A stretch of DNA of 64,000 nt from the NCBI GenBank assembly GCA_900315735.1, contig ONAD01000007.1, positions 42,318 to 106,317 of the forward strand. Reading direction: 5' to 3'. Positions 7,854-18,075 of this stretch are shown here, one piece after another. The stretch is from an uncultured Lachnospiraceae bacterium. GTDB lineage: Bacteria > Bacillota > Clostridia > Lachnospirales > Lachnospiraceae. A program made the position numbers and the translations under genes. Position 1 is the stretch's first letter. Each line of letters starts with the position of its first letter. The notes under the pieces are model-generated. The model ran no database searches. It was not told the DNA's origin and saw only the letters and a list, made by a program, of their open reading frames with translations.

Positions 7854-10684
7854 CAGCTGTCCTCCCCTAACCGAAGTGCCTTTGCAATTTTCATGCTCCG
7901 CAATATTTTGCGGATGATAAAATAACAGAGAAGCATCACCGCTATAAGCACTGCCATAAGTTTTACCAGGTCTGCCGGGTAAATATAGATTTCTATGGCA
8001 AGATTATGTTTTTGTGGCAGATAGACCACCATAAGCAGACGGACAAAGAAAAGCGTTGCCACTGCACCGATTTCGCCACCTGCCAGTACCGGTCCTGCCG
8101 AAGTAAAAAGCTGTTCTGTTAAAATCATCTGCCGGACTTCTCCCATCCGCATTCCCATGGCACGATAAACGCCAAACAGTAATTCCCGTTTTTTCAAAGT
8201 CATCATCCAGTACAACAGAAATCCTACCGAGCATATTACCAAGGATAAAATAAAGCTCAATGTAAACATCCCATTTGTCACCTGCACCATGGCTGAATTG
8301 CGGTTGTCTGCAAGCTGCTCCTGCAATAAGATAATATGTTTTGGCTGAATGTCCGCTGCCGCAAGACTTTCCGTGAGTGTTGTATCCTTCACATCATCCG
8401 CAAGCTTCATCCACACCTGATAGGGTGTCTGACCAAAAGCACTGATAACGGTAGCATAATTTGCCACCAGAAGATACTGTTCCTGTTCCGTAAGATTGCC
8501 TTCTTCATCCTTTTCATAAGTATATCTTTCATAGCCCGGAAAACAGTCTATGATTGCACAGACCTTTGCCTGCCTGCTGCCCAAGGTATCTTCACCAATC
8601 TCTGCCGGAAGATACCTTGTATAACTTAATGTATCTCCCACCTTTAACTTTAATTTATCCGCGAGATTCGAAGAAATCATAACGCCATCCGGTTCTTCTG
8701 CCAGTGCATTCAGTGCATAAAACCAATGTTCTTTGTTGACACCATCCTTAAGCCGTGCGGTTTCTCCGAATTCTTTTGTATGGATTGCCATAAGTTTTCC
8801 ACCCAAAACTGTTCCGTTTCCTGCTTTAATATCCGTCTTTTCATCTACCAGTACCCTTGTGGCATTTTCGCAGATATTTTCTTTGATTAAAGCTTCATAT
8901 CTTCCAAAATCCGGTTCCAGGTATTTCCAGTTGGTTTCCTTCCCTTCCAGTTTTGAAATCTGCAGCCGGAAATTTTCTTCCAGCACTGCATCTGCTCCGA
9001 TGCCATATGCAATCCGCTCTTCCATATTCTGATTCATGGTCCGTGCCATATTCGCATCAAAGATTCCACTGGCTATGGTCATAATCAGAAACACCGCTAA
9101 AAATCCCGATTGATACCAGGTTCTCTTTAGCTGTAAAAATGCCGCATATCCGGCGGGACGAAATCTCTTTTTCAAAACTTTATCCAAAGCAAGTATAAGG
9201 TAATAAAAAAGACGTATAAACAATAATCCTGCTGCCAGTATAAACACAGATGTATTTAAAAGGATTACCGGGTCCATTCCATTTCCGGCAATCATTTCCA
9301 TTGCAAGACTTTCTTTCTGCCGGTTGTAGTTATAAAGGAGATACCCGGATAAAAGTAACAATAAAATATCCAGATAACATTTTTTCCAGAAGGGATTTTT
9401 CACAACGCTGTTTTTTGCCGTGCGTTCATTTACAATGGTATATTTTGTCCGCCGCAGTGCCGGCATCGTCAGAAACAGGATTACAATAACTGCCGCCAGC
9501 ATGGCACAGAAAAACATTCCGCCATTTAAGGTATACATGCTTACGTTCTTCCTGCTGAATTTCAAGAAACCATCCGTAGACGCTGCACCCTTGCACATTC
9601 CATAGCCCAGCAAAAGTCCAAACACCGCACCCAATAGTGCCAGAAAGGATGCCTGCAAAAGATAAATCATGCCCACCTGCAGTTTTGTTGCGCCACGACT
9701 CCGGAGTACTGCAATTTCTCCTTCTTCCAAAGAAAGCATCTGGGACGATACCATATAGATAAATAACAGCAGCAGTACAAGGCATGGCAATTCCAATGCC
9801 CACAGCATCTGCTGTATCGTCCGCTGCTTTGTAAAAAAGGAAGCTAAGGTATCTGCCATATTATCCTGATACTTTGTATCCGATGACCGGAACTGCTGCA
9901 TATAATCTGCATATTCTGCTGCATTCTTCGCATCTATCTGCCGGTAATCTAACATCAGATTTTCTTCATAACTGATTTCATCCTGCCCGAAAGATTCTAT
10001 CATCGTATCAAAGGTATTTTCCGATACAAACAGGGTATTTCCAAAATCACTGAGGGTATGATACCAGTAACTGTCATTGATATCCTTTTCCCTTATGATT
10101 CCTGTCACCTTAAAGTCCACTTCATAATCTTCTGCTTCACTCTGCAATTTCATATGAAGTACTTCTCCTGTCACCAGTCCATAGGCATCCATCGTCTCTT
10201 CACTGACAAGGCAGGGATAGCAGTCCTTCGCTTCTTCCTCATTTCCGCTGTCTAAGCTCTGTCCATATGTAATGTCTGTATATTCCGATAACTCCGGCAG
10301 ATATCCTATGGTGAAATATTCATTGGTTCCACCCAGACTGGTATCTGCCTTGCCGCCGGAAAGACTTAAATACTGCTCCGATGCCACCGTATCGACTGCC
10401 ACATATTCGGTCCATTTTTTCTCATATGCCACAAGTTTATCCATTACTTTCTTTGCAGAACTATAATCTTTCGAAGAATAGCTGCCACTGCGGTTCATAA
10501 CTGCCGGAAATGTTTCCTGTTCCTTTGCATAAGTTTCAAACCCGGTTCTTAATACCTGGTTTCCGGCACCACGTTCAAACATCGGATGACAGACAAACAA
10601 TGCAATAAATAATGTAATTCCAAGGAGCAGGCACAAATTCAGTCCTTTTTTATTCTTTATTTTACAAAAGACAAAACGTAACAT
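7853..10684 (-). CDS. FtsX-family ABC transporter permease (two FtsX cores)
   Basis: Membrane subunit of 943 residues. The layout is one N-terminal transmembrane helix, a large extracytoplasmic domain, a three- to four-helix FtsX block near residues 285-420, further helices near 445-500, a helix near 530, a second extracytoplasmic domain, and a final three-helix FtsX block (about 795-930). This duplicated form is typical of Firmicutes exporters for peptides or lipids and of the mechanotransmission (MacB-like) class. It lies 11 bases after the double membrane-fusion gene, with AGGAGGAG ahead of ATG 10684. The substrate cannot be told from the sequence. Confidence 0.85.
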   Translation of the reverse strand: MLRFVFCKIKNKKGLNLCLLLGITLFIALFVCHPMFERGAGNQVLRTGFETYAKEQETFPAVMNRSGSYSSKDYSSAKKVMDKLVAYEKKWTEYVAVDTVASEQYLSLSGGKADTSLGGTNEYFTIGYLPELSEYTDITYGQSLDSGNEEEAKDCYPCLVSEETMDAYGLVTGEVLHMKLQSEAEDYEVDFKVTGIIREKDINDSYWYHTLSDFGNTLFVSENTFDTMIESFGQDEISYEENLMLDYRQIDAKNAAEYADYMQQFRSSDTKYQDNMADTLASFFTKQRTIQQMLWALELPCLVLLLLFIYMVSSQMLSLEEGEIAVLRSRGATKLQVGMIYLLQASFLALLGAVFGLLLGYGMCKGAASTDGFLKFSRKNVSMYTLNGGMFFCAMLAAVIVILFLTMPALRRTKYTIVNERTAKNSVVKNPFWKKCYLDILLLLLSGYLLYNYNRQKESLAMEMIAGNGMDPVILLNTSVFILAAGLLFIRLFYYLILALDKVLKKRFRPAGYAAFLQLKRTWYQSGFLAVFLIMTIASGIFDANMARTMNQNMEERIAYGIGADAVLEENFRLQISKLEGKETNWKYLEPDFGRYEALIKENICENATRVLVDEKTDIKAGNGTVLGGKLMAIHTKEFGETARLKDGVNKEHWFYALNALAEEPDGVMISSNLADKLKLKVGDTLSYTRYLPAEIGEDTLGSRQAKVCAIIDCFPGYERYTYEKDEEGNLTEQEQYLLVANYATVISAFGQTPYQVWMKLADDVKDTTLTESLAAADIQPKHIILLQEQLADNRNSAMVQVTNGMFTLSFILSLVICSVGFLLYWMMTLKKRELLFGVYRAMGMRMGEVRQMILTEQLFTSAGPVLAGGEIGAVATLFFVRLLMVVYLPQKHNLAIEIYIYPADLVKLMAVLIAVMLLCYFIIRKILRSMKIAKALRLGEDS

Positions 10685-10695
10685 TCCAACTCCTC

Positions 10696-12864
10696 CTACT
10701 CTCTTGCCAGTACATCGCCAGCCTCTATTCCTAAGAGAACCACTTTTCCATTTCCGGTAAGTGTATCATCCAGTAAAACATACTGTTTCATCAGATGGTC
10801 CTCTTCCACCTTCCATACAAAATAGGACACTTTATCCGGATGCATTGCATCCTTTTCTTCATAAATCATTCCTGCAGGAAGCACTACAACATCCTCCATG
10901 GAAATATAAGGAAAATCCACGCTTCCTCCCTTTCCCATATCCTCGACGATTTCATCGTCCATCCGTACATAAAATGCCGGTGCATCATACCCGGAGGTTG
11001 TCTGAAAAGTATCATGAGCACCATTTTCATCGGTATAGAGACAACCTTTATCCAGATTATTGCTGCCTGCTGCAAATCCCACACAGGTTCCAGTGTAAGT
11101 CGTATCCCCGGACGTAATGCTTACCTTTTCGCCAATCTCTGCAATGTTATCTGTATACACAGTTACGGACTTACTGCTTACCATCTGCACCAGAAATAAA
11201 TCTGATACGTCTCCTCTCATCTTAAGAATTTCAGCTCCGGCTTCTACCATATCTCCTTCCCGGGCTGTTATTTTTGCCACCTGTCCATCCGCATCTGCAT
11301 AAATGGATAACTTGCCGGTTCCGTCATTTCCACGGCTTAACGTATTGTAAGCTGCCTGCAGCTGCTGCAGCGTATAGCTATGGTCTGCCTCTGCGATTTC
11401 TTTTTGTAAGGTTATCATCTGCCGGTCATAGTCACTGGCAGAATCTGACATATTCTCTAATTCCGCAAGCTGCGCATCATAGTCCGCCTGCTGTTTCTGA
11501 TAAGAAGTATTCTCCGTCTCTATGGCATTGGCAGCTTCTGTAATGGCTGCCTTTCCTTCCCCGGTATCGATGATATAAAGAAGGTCACCTTTTTTTACGT
11601 CCTCATCCTTTTCCACCGCAATTTTTACAATCTCTCCCTCTTTTACAGCAAGATAGGTGCTTGCATTTTTATCTGCCCTTCCATATTTTAATCCGTGATT
11701 TTCCACCTGAAAGTCTGACCGTTCCACCGTATACTCCGTATAATCCGAAGGCATCCGCTCCATTGTCTCATAATAGACCGCTTCCCCTTCCTCTAATCCA
11801 TCTATAATCTGGGTATTATGGTCATCCGCTGCGCCCACGGTCACTTTACGTTTTTCCCTTGTATCCTTGCCGGTTCGCACATAGACATAAGTCTCTCCAT
11901 CTTCTTCATAAAGGGACGCATTTCCCACCAGAAGGACATGTTCCGCCTTTTTCTCCTCATAATAAATGGGATACTGCCCGCCTGCCTTAAGCTCCACGCC
12001 CTCCGGCTTTTCCATCACGATATCCGGATAATTGTTATTTATTTTTGCAAGAACCAGTTCTTCCGTACTGTATTCCCGCTCGGTAACCGGCACTCTTTCT
12101 CCCGCCACCAGCATATATTTTTCAGCAATCTCTTTATATTTATAATCCTGTACCGTTACATCCTTAAGCTCTATTGCAAGGTCTCCGGTATCTGCCACAA
12201 TCGCTACATTTTCTCCCGCACCGGCTTTCCGGCTTACGGTCAGGCTCTTGGTATAAACCACTTCACCACTGTGATTTGCCTTTAGTGTTCCATCTGCAAT
12301 CAGAGCATCCAATGCCGCAATCTCCTCGTTCAGCTTCTGCACCCGGTACTCATGAAGCTTCGTATCGTAGCGGCTGTTTTCCTGCAGGACGGCTATCTGA
12401 GAGGTGATATCCTCTGTCGCATCCTCCTGCTGCTTTTCCAATTTATCCTGTTGCAGTTGGTTGATTTTCTGGTTTAATTCGTATACGGTATTTTCATGTG
12501 ACAGCTCCTGCTGTTTTGCTTCTCGTGACGCACTCGCCTCGTCTACATCTGCATATGCCAGCACATCACCTTTTTCTACGGTATCACCCGGTTCTACCAG
12601 AATCTTTGTTACCGTGACATTAGCTTCATATGCCTGTCCGTATTCCTTTGGCACGGCTGTTCCAAGCAGCACTTTGGTGCTTCCGATATCTCCATAGGTT
12701 ACCTGCTGATATGAATTATTACTTGCTGCCGGCTCTTCTAAGTCCGGTATTATTTCCGCTTTTTTACTGCTGCAGCCACCAATTAACATTGCAAAAAACA
12801 GACCGGTCAGAACTACGAGAAACACGCTTTGCGATTTTCCCGCGTAACTTTTTTTCTTTCTCAC
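10696..12864 (-). CDS. Tandem double membrane-fusion (HlyD/MacA-like) lipoprotein
   Basis: A 722-residue lipoprotein (lipobox IGGC, Cys31) that carries two successive membrane-fusion modules in one chain. Module 1 (about 50-375) has a biotinyl-lipoyl half (KILVEPGDTVEKGDVL), a coiled coil with EKQQED repeats, the second half and a beta-barrel ending in GLEEGEAVYYE. Module 2 (about 378-720) repeats this order with KIAVEKDEDVKKGDLL, a coiled coil around QKQQADYDAQLAELENMSD and AREGDMVEAGAEIL. Start GTG 12864 overlaps the preceding stop as GTGA. Membrane-fusion proteins normally carry a single such module. It probably links the FtsX permease to the cell envelope. Confidence 0.85.
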   Translation of the reverse strand: MRKKKSYAGKSQSVFLVVLTGLFFAMLIGGCSSKKAEIIPDLEEPAASNNSYQQVTYGDIGSTKVLLGTAVPKEYGQAYEANVTVTKILVEPGDTVEKGDVLAYADVDEASASREAKQQELSHENTVYELNQKINQLQQDKLEKQQEDATEDITSQIAVLQENSRYDTKLHEYRVQKLNEEIAALDALIADGTLKANHSGEVVYTKSLTVSRKAGAGENVAIVADTGDLAIELKDVTVQDYKYKEIAEKYMLVAGERVPVTEREYSTEELVLAKINNNYPDIVMEKPEGVELKAGGQYPIYYEEKKAEHVLLVGNASLYEEDGETYVYVRTGKDTREKRKVTVGAADDHNTQIIDGLEEGEAVYYETMERMPSDYTEYTVERSDFQVENHGLKYGRADKNASTYLAVKEGEIVKIAVEKDEDVKKGDLLYIIDTGEGKAAITEAANAIETENTSYQKQQADYDAQLAELENMSDSASDYDRQMITLQKEIAEADHSYTLQQLQAAYNTLSRGNDGTGKLSIYADADGQVAKITAREGDMVEAGAEILKMRGDVSDLFLVQMVSSKSVTVYTDNIAEIGEKVSITSGDTTYTGTCVGFAAGSNNLDKGCLYTDENGAHDTFQTTSGYDAPAFYVRMDDEIVEDMGKGGSVDFPYISMEDVVVLPAGMIYEEKDAMHPDKVSYFVWKVEEDHLMKQYVLLDDTLTGNGKVVLLGIEAGDVLARE

Positions 12865-13847
12865 AGGGTCACCTTCTCTCCGCCGGAAAGTCCGGATGTA
12901 ATCACCCGGTTATCCCCTACTTTTTCTCCAACTGTTACCGGTACTGCCTCACGATATCCGGTATCATCAAGAAGATAGACAAAGTTTCCATCTTCACCTT
13001 CCTTTACGGCAGAGGCTTTCACATATATGACATTTTCCAGCGTGGGCTTCGTAATCACAAGGCTCAGCACATCTGCCTCTGAAAGCGATGTCATATCCGA
13101 TACCGGTGAAAATATGATTTTATTTTCTTCCACACGGTCAACCTTTAATTCATAGGACAGCGCATCCAATGTGGCTTGATAAGTATCTCTCACCTGAAAT
13201 TCATAGCCTTCCGGCAGGTCTGCTTCATAATTTCCGGTTCCGCATACTTCGGTAATCAGGTTATTTCCCGGCACAAAGCTTCCTTTTTGCAGATAATTGT
13301 CCATGGCTGTAATGGTACCGGATTCTTTGGCTGTAATCTGATAGCGGGACAGCTTTTCTTCTGCCTCTTCCACATAAAGCTCCGCCACTTCAATATCCCG
13401 CTTTAAATTTGCAATATCTTCGTTATAATCCAAGGATGCATCACAGTTCATGAGGTTTACATAATGTTCCACCAGAAGCTGTTTATCTGTAATCTCATCC
13501 TGATACTGCGCCTTTTTTTCTTCCAGACTGTCTGAACGGAAGGATACCAGAAGCTCTCCCTTTTCCACTTTATCGCCTACTGCAACATATACTTTCTCTA
13601 ATTTTAATTCCGTATTTGTTGCATCATAGGTAATCTTTTCCAGACCTTCTGCCTTTAATTTCAAAGTAATTTCCGGTGTCAGATTTCCCTTTTTCACTTC
13701 CGTGGTATCATAAGCCAGCTTCTCATAGGGTGTCCGGGCAGTTGACATCAGCCCCGACTCTGCGGTTCCGCATCCCGTCAGTAAGCTGCCTGCTGCCAGA
13801 CACAAAAGCAGTTTCCATTTTCCCGCTGTTTTCTTTCTAGCTGCCAT
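12861..13847 (-). CDS. Membrane-fusion (HlyD/MacA-like) lipoprotein
   Basis: Adaptor lipoprotein of 328 residues (lipobox LTGC, Cys26). It shows the split lipoyl motif (KVYVAVGDKVEKGELLV and later AKESGTITAMDNYLQKG), a short coiled coil between them (about 115-165) and a C-terminal domain ending DNRVITSGLSGGEKVTL, the usual end of RND/MacA-type adaptors. AAGGTG precedes ATG 13847, nine bases after the preceding lipoprotein gene. With the tandem protein downstream, the operon encodes three membrane-fusion modules. Confidence 0.85.
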   Translation of the reverse strand: MAARKKTAGKWKLLLCLAAGSLLTGCGTAESGLMSTARTPYEKLAYDTTEVKKGNLTPEITLKLKAEGLEKITYDATNTELKLEKVYVAVGDKVEKGELLVSFRSDSLEEKKAQYQDEITDKQLLVEHYVNLMNCDASLDYNEDIANLKRDIEVAELYVEEAEEKLSRYQITAKESGTITAMDNYLQKGSFVPGNNLITEVCGTGNYEADLPEGYEFQVRDTYQATLDALSYELKVDRVEENKIIFSPVSDMTSLSEADVLSLVITKPTLENVIYVKASAVKEGEDGNFVYLLDDTGYREAVPVTVGEKVGDNRVITSGLSGGEKVTL

Positions 13848-13856
13848 AGGCGCACC

Positions 13857-15314
13857 TTACATTTCATCCAAAGGATGAATCAATGTACCATCCATGGCAT
13901 TGACAAATACCGGATGCCTGCCAGTTCCGTATGCCTCATTCATATAAAGACACCATGCCGGCACATAACTGTAACAGCCTTCCTTCTGGTCATCTTTGAT
14001 GCGCGCATAACCAAGCTTTAACTTATTAAAACTCTTGAATTCATCCAGTTGGTAATCGTCTCCATTCTTTATAATCTCGTCTTTGATAATATTTTGAATC
14101 GTTGATAACGGAAGCAGTTCCACCTCTTTTGAAATCTTTGTAATGTTGATTGGATACTGCATAAGTACCTCTGTAATTCCGGCATCCGTAACTGCAAAGG
14201 TCGTCTCATCCTGCAATTCGAAATAGACATCACTGTTTTCCAGCGTAACCCAGGAAACGTCAAAGTCGTTATAATCCAAAGAATTACTGAATACCAGCCC
14301 ATTGACACCGCTTCCATAACCGAAGAGATAGCCCCAGTTTCTGACCTCACTAACCTCTGAATCAATAAACTCTTCTCCATCTTTTTCTGTGGCATTTGCT
14401 CCATACCAGACATAATTCTTCAGTCCGTAAAGCACCTGATTGTCACGTCCTGTTTCTTTTAAAAACTGCTCTACCAACTGCTTTGCATCTTCTTTGGAAA
14501 TGCTGCATTCATTTTCCGATTCCGTTTTGTCAATCGACGCACTTACCGAACTATAACCATCGATATAATCACAATCCTTTAAAGACTGTGGTCCATAATA
14601 CTGGTTTACATAAATATTACTCTTTCCCTGTACTAACGGTGATGCCGTAATATAGGCAATTGCATTTCCACCGGATTCCTTCACCTCAAAACACATATTA
14701 CACAAAAGGTCTCCGCAATATCCCACATATTCATTACAATTGTCATAATCCTCTGCTATGGTATAGGTATCCTTTGCTGTATCTAAGGCTTTTTCATATT
14801 TCTTTTTCTCTTCTTCCGCTTCTTCCTTCCATCCATTCAGCCTTTCTTTCCATTGTTCCGCATCCTGCTGTCCCTTGCTCTCTAATTCATCAATCTGAGA
14901 CTGGGCAGATATAATCGTTCCGTCCATGCTGTCAATAGCTGACTGTAATTCTTCTCTTGTGAGATGCTCCAAATCATGATAATAGATTTCCGAATCTTTA
15001 AAATACGCTTTTAAGACTTTCTTCTTATAATTGGTATCAAGCTTTAATTCTTCTACTGTCACTACAGACATGTTATCTGCCTTCGGCACATCAATGGGCG
15101 CATTAATTCTTACCTTCACATCCCCGTCCGACGTTGTTACCGTAAAGCTGTCATCCCAGTTATCTGCTTCCCGGAATTCATCCAGTGTGCTGACTACTCC
15201 TTTGCTTTCCTGTTCTGTTTCCATATCATAATCTACTTTTTTCCCGCCACATCCGGTAAGAAGCACCAGTGCCATGCCTGCCGGAATGATTTTTCGTAGT
15301 ATTGAATGTTTCAT
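13857..15314 (-). CDS. Large lipoprotein of the exporter operon, function unknown
   Basis: First gene of the operon: 485 residues with a lipoprotein signal (LTGC, Cys22). A coiled coil lies near 120-170 (SQIDELESKG...EEEKKKYEKAL). The C-terminal half (about 290-485) resembles the secreted partners often encoded beside FtsX-type exporters in Firmicutes, but I recognise no named domain. It is exported and lipid-anchored. GGAGGGG precedes ATG 15314. The upstream gap carries the same 17-bp direct-repeat box as the response-regulator gene, so the two-component system probably controls it. Confidence 0.7.
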   Translation of the reverse strand: MKHSILRKIIPAGMALVLLTGCGGKKVDYDMETEQESKGVVSTLDEFREADNWDDSFTVTTSDGDVKVRINAPIDVPKADNMSVVTVEELKLDTNYKKKVLKAYFKDSEIYYHDLEHLTREELQSAIDSMDGTIISAQSQIDELESKGQQDAEQWKERLNGWKEEAEEEKKKYEKALDTAKDTYTIAEDYDNCNEYVGYCGDLLCNMCFEVKESGGNAIAYITASPLVQGKSNIYVNQYYGPQSLKDCDYIDGYSSVSASIDKTESENECSISKEDAKQLVEQFLKETGRDNQVLYGLKNYVWYGANATEKDGEEFIDSEVSEVRNWGYLFGYGSGVNGLVFSNSLDYNDFDVSWVTLENSDVYFELQDETTFAVTDAGITEVLMQYPINITKISKEVELLPLSTIQNIIKDEIIKNGDDYQLDEFKSFNKLKLGYARIKDDQKEGCYSYVPAWCLYMNEAYGTGRHPVFVNAMDGTLIHPLDEM

Positions 15315-15383
15315 CCTGTCCCCTCCGTTTTACATCTTTTCATTTCTATTTTTCTCGTTTCTGATGTTACCTTAACATGCAGA

Positions 15384-15400
15384 TGTAAACTTTTTGTATC
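15384..15400 (-). promoter_or_regulatory. Putative response-regulator box of the exporter operon
   Basis: On the minus strand GATACAAAAAGTTTACA: two six-base half-sites on an 11-bp period, the geometry of OmpR/PhoB-type boxes. It sits about 70 bases before the first exporter gene. The matching box is at 20182-20198, ahead of the response-regulator gene. Confidence 0.5.
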
Positions 15401-15427
15401 TTATATTATATAAAACTGATATTGCAT

Positions 15428-15479
15428 AAAACCGGCAATCCTGTGGCTATATTTCTTATCACCACAGAACTGCCGGTCT
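15428..15479 (-). terminator. Rho-independent terminator after the EAL gene
   Basis: Minus-strand hairpin with arms starting ACCGGCA and ending TGCCGGT plus a second paired CTGTGG/CCACAG block, followed by TTTT. It lies 45-96 bases after the EAL stop and separates that unit from the exporter operon. Confidence 0.75.
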
Positions 15480-15523
15480 AATTATTTCTATTTTTACTTT
15501 TTCTATTTTTTCTTTTTTGTTTT

Positions 15524-17185
15524 CTAGCAGTTTGAAAGAAGTATCTCAAGTTCATCTGCGCTAACCGGTTTGGAATAATAATATCCCTGAAACCAGGTGG
15601 CTCCCACAGTTCGAAGATAGTCTTCCAACGCTTTATTTTCTACGCCCTCCAGGCAGCTTTTGATATTGGCTGCATTGGCAAAATCTACCATGCTTTGTAC
15701 GATTGCCTTATTCTTTTTATTTACAAGAATCTTCCGGATAAAACTCATATCAATCTTAATCTCATCAATCAGCATCTCCAGTGCCATGGCAGAGGATGCA
15801 CTTCCTGTTCCAAAATCATCCATGGCAAATTTGACTCCATAGCCTCGTAATACTGCCATCCGTTCATTGATAACGGATACCGGGAGGCTTCTGCACCGTT
15901 CCGTAATCTCAAGGCAAAGATGTCTTACCGGAAATTCCGTCTTGTCCAAAAGCTCTAATACCACCCGGCAGAAATCCGGCCGTTCCAACTGCTTTGCCGA
16001 TACATTCACATTAATAAAGAAATCCGGGTTCTGCTGCAGGAAAAGTTTACTGTCCCACAATGCCTGTTCTAAGACATAATTTCCCAAATCATACATGGAT
16101 GGGTCATTTTCCAGCCAGTCGATAAAGAGTCCCGGCGGAATTGCTCCGTAAGGCTCCTTCTTCCAGCGCACCAGTGCCTCTGCACCCATTATCTTTCCAT
16201 CCTGAGAAGTCACAATCGGCTGATATTCCACATAGAATCCATCGCAATGATTCAAGACCGACTGATGAATGATTTTCATCAAATCCAGATCCATGCCGCC
16301 ATAGGAAAGCATTAAATCATTAAAGAATAAAATACCGGTGCTGCGGCGTTCCCTTGCTTTCTCTAAAGTATATTCCAGCTTACTTTGAACCGTGGAAATA
16401 TCTCCCTTATAATCATCTAAAATCAGTCCGCTGGCATAAATTTTAAATTCAAAGAAATGACCGTCAATATATGCATTTTCCTTTAAGGTGTCCTCGATTT
16501 TGGTCATATATGCTTCCGCATCTTCCCGGTCTGCATCCCTTAAAATAAAAGCAAAATTGGAACTGTTCATGCGATATACTGCGGTGTCTGTATCCATCAT
16601 ATAGATGAAACGCAGTCCGATTTCCCGCTGCATCTGCTCGCTGTAATTGGTTCCGTATAAAATATTCATGTCATTCATATGGTCAAATTCGATTTCAAGA
16701 ACTGCCACCTTCCGTCTGGTAGCAATATAATCTTTGATATGTTCTTCAAACTTCACCTGACTATATAAATCCGTCTGCGCATCAATCTCCTGAAGTGCAT
16801 TTTCATTTTTCAATACAACAATCAGATACTCCCGATTCTCTTTTCTTACTACATCCATAGAAAAGCCCATCATATAATCCGGTTTGTCTCTTCCCATACG
16901 AATATAAAGTGGTTCGGAAAGTGCCTCTTTTCTAAGGCGCATTTCCATTGCCGCTTCATATTCCGGTATATCATATGGATGGACATGTGCCGTCAGTTTC
17001 TGATAAAAATCCAGACTGTATCCGGCTTCCATTCCAAGAAATTCTGCTGTTTTCTCCGGTACAAATGTCAGATTTTTCTGCAAATCAGTGATTAAAAGAT
17101 ACAGATTCTTCGACAAATCCGTTACCTTACTCAACATGCCTGAAAAAAAGTCCGCATCCCCCAACCAGAACTCTTCCTGTTTCAT
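15524..17185 (-). CDS. Cyclic-di-GMP phosphodiesterase (degenerate GGDEF plus intact EAL)
   Basis: 553 residues. A PAS-like N-terminus (1-130) is followed by a GGDEF-type fold in which the active-site motif reads NSSNF (208-212 region), so it cannot make cyclic-di-GMP. The EAL domain (305-553) looks catalytically complete: Glu336 in EALVRW, Asn394, Glu426, Asp456-Asp457 in DDFGTG, Lys477, Glu513 and Gln533. It should hydrolyse cyclic-di-GMP to pGpG in the cytosol. The start is ATG 17185, after AAAAGGATGATTGCAG; a TTG two codons earlier is less likely. It lies 71 bases after the single-span protein of the two-component operon and may be its last gene. Confidence 0.88.
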   Translation of the reverse strand: MKQEEFWLGDADFFSGMLSKVTDLSKNLYLLITDLQKNLTFVPEKTAEFLGMEAGYSLDFYQKLTAHVHPYDIPEYEAAMEMRLRKEALSEPLYIRMGRDKPDYMMGFSMDVVRKENREYLIVVLKNENALQEIDAQTDLYSQVKFEEHIKDYIATRRKVAVLEIEFDHMNDMNILYGTNYSEQMQREIGLRFIYMMDTDTAVYRMNSSNFAFILRDADREDAEAYMTKIEDTLKENAYIDGHFFEFKIYASGLILDDYKGDISTVQSKLEYTLEKARERRSTGILFFNDLMLSYGGMDLDLMKIIHQSVLNHCDGFYVEYQPIVTSQDGKIMGAEALVRWKKEPYGAIPPGLFIDWLENDPSMYDLGNYVLEQALWDSKLFLQQNPDFFINVNVSAKQLERPDFCRVVLELLDKTEFPVRHLCLEITERCRSLPVSVINERMAVLRGYGVKFAMDDFGTGSASSAMALEMLIDEIKIDMSFIRKILVNKKNKAIVQSMVDFANAANIKSCLEGVENKALEDYLRTVGATWFQGYYYSKPVSADELEILLSNC

Positions 17186-17256
17186 CTGCAATCATCCTTT
17201 TCACAACAACTACAGGCGATTATTCACGCCCCTGAAAATACCCTTACCTTCGCCTT

Positions 17257-18075
17257 CTATTTTACCATGTTATGCTTCGTTTGGCTATCGGATATTGTGC
17301 TGATTCCATAGATAAATTTGGTTTTATCATAGAGTTCAAAATAACGGTATGCGGCATCTTTTTCTTCCTGTATTTTATCGGATTTTACCCACATTCCATC
17401 CACATTAAGTCCGGTGTAGGAAAGCTGCTCTGTAAGTTCTTCATCCACTGTTTTTTCTTGTTCTTGTGCATCCGTTTCACCGGATAAATGGTTTCCTTCT
17501 GTATTTTTGAGACTCTCCCGGATATTTTCTCCCTCTGCTTCTGCCAGCAATACGGTGCCATCCTCTAAGAGAAATACCGTATGCGCCTCCGTGCCATCAT
17601 ATTTTGTAAAAATAAGTTTCCAATAGTAGGCACTATAGGTGTGAAATGTGGTATCCACCGCTTTCACCGGAAATGCCTCCCAGGTATACCAGTTGGCATA
17701 AGAAGAAGCCAAGTTGGAAGGATACTGTCCATTCTGATAAATGACTTCCATGCTGTCTCTTGCCAGTGCTGCTGCCTCATAATCCTCTAAAGTCATCTCA
17801 TACGCATAAGCTTCCTGCGTCTCACTCTCCCACTGCCCGGTAATCAGCCGGATGCGGTCACTTAATTTAAGGCTTTCCGAAGCTTCCTTTGCCAGCAGGG
17901 AATCGGAAGCTATATACTGTGCCGGAACTGCCTGCACGCCTCCTACCTCTTTGCGCTCCTGCCTTTCAATCAGAATTCCCGGCAGAAAAATTCCTGTCAG
18001 TACCACCAGAAGTGTTCCTGCTATCATTCCACAGACACTTCCTTTTATCTTTAATTTTGTTCTTTTCTGAAACAT
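17257..18075 (-). CDS. Single-span membrane protein of the two-component operon, function unknown
   Basis: 272 residues: a short basic N-terminus, one transmembrane helix (about 14-36, VCGMIAGTLLVVLTGIFLPG) and an extracytoplasmic domain. I recognise no domain. The start overlaps the end of the histidine kinase gene by 25 bases, with GGGGACG upstream, so translation is coupled. Its position directly after the sensor kinase suggests an accessory protein that modulates the kinase or senses the same signal as the exporter; this is inference from context only. Confidence 0.7.
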   Translation of the reverse strand: MFQKRTKLKIKGSVCGMIAGTLLVVLTGIFLPGILIERQERKEVGGVQAVPAQYIASDSLLAKEASESLKLSDRIRLITGQWESETQEAYAYEMTLEDYEAAALARDSMEVIYQNGQYPSNLASSYANWYTWEAFPVKAVDTTFHTYSAYYWKLIFTKYDGTEAHTVFLLEDGTVLLAEAEGENIRESLKNTEGNHLSGETDAQEQEKTVDEELTEQLSYTGLNVDGMWVKSDKIQEEKDAAYRYFELYDKTKFIYGISTISDSQTKHNMVK

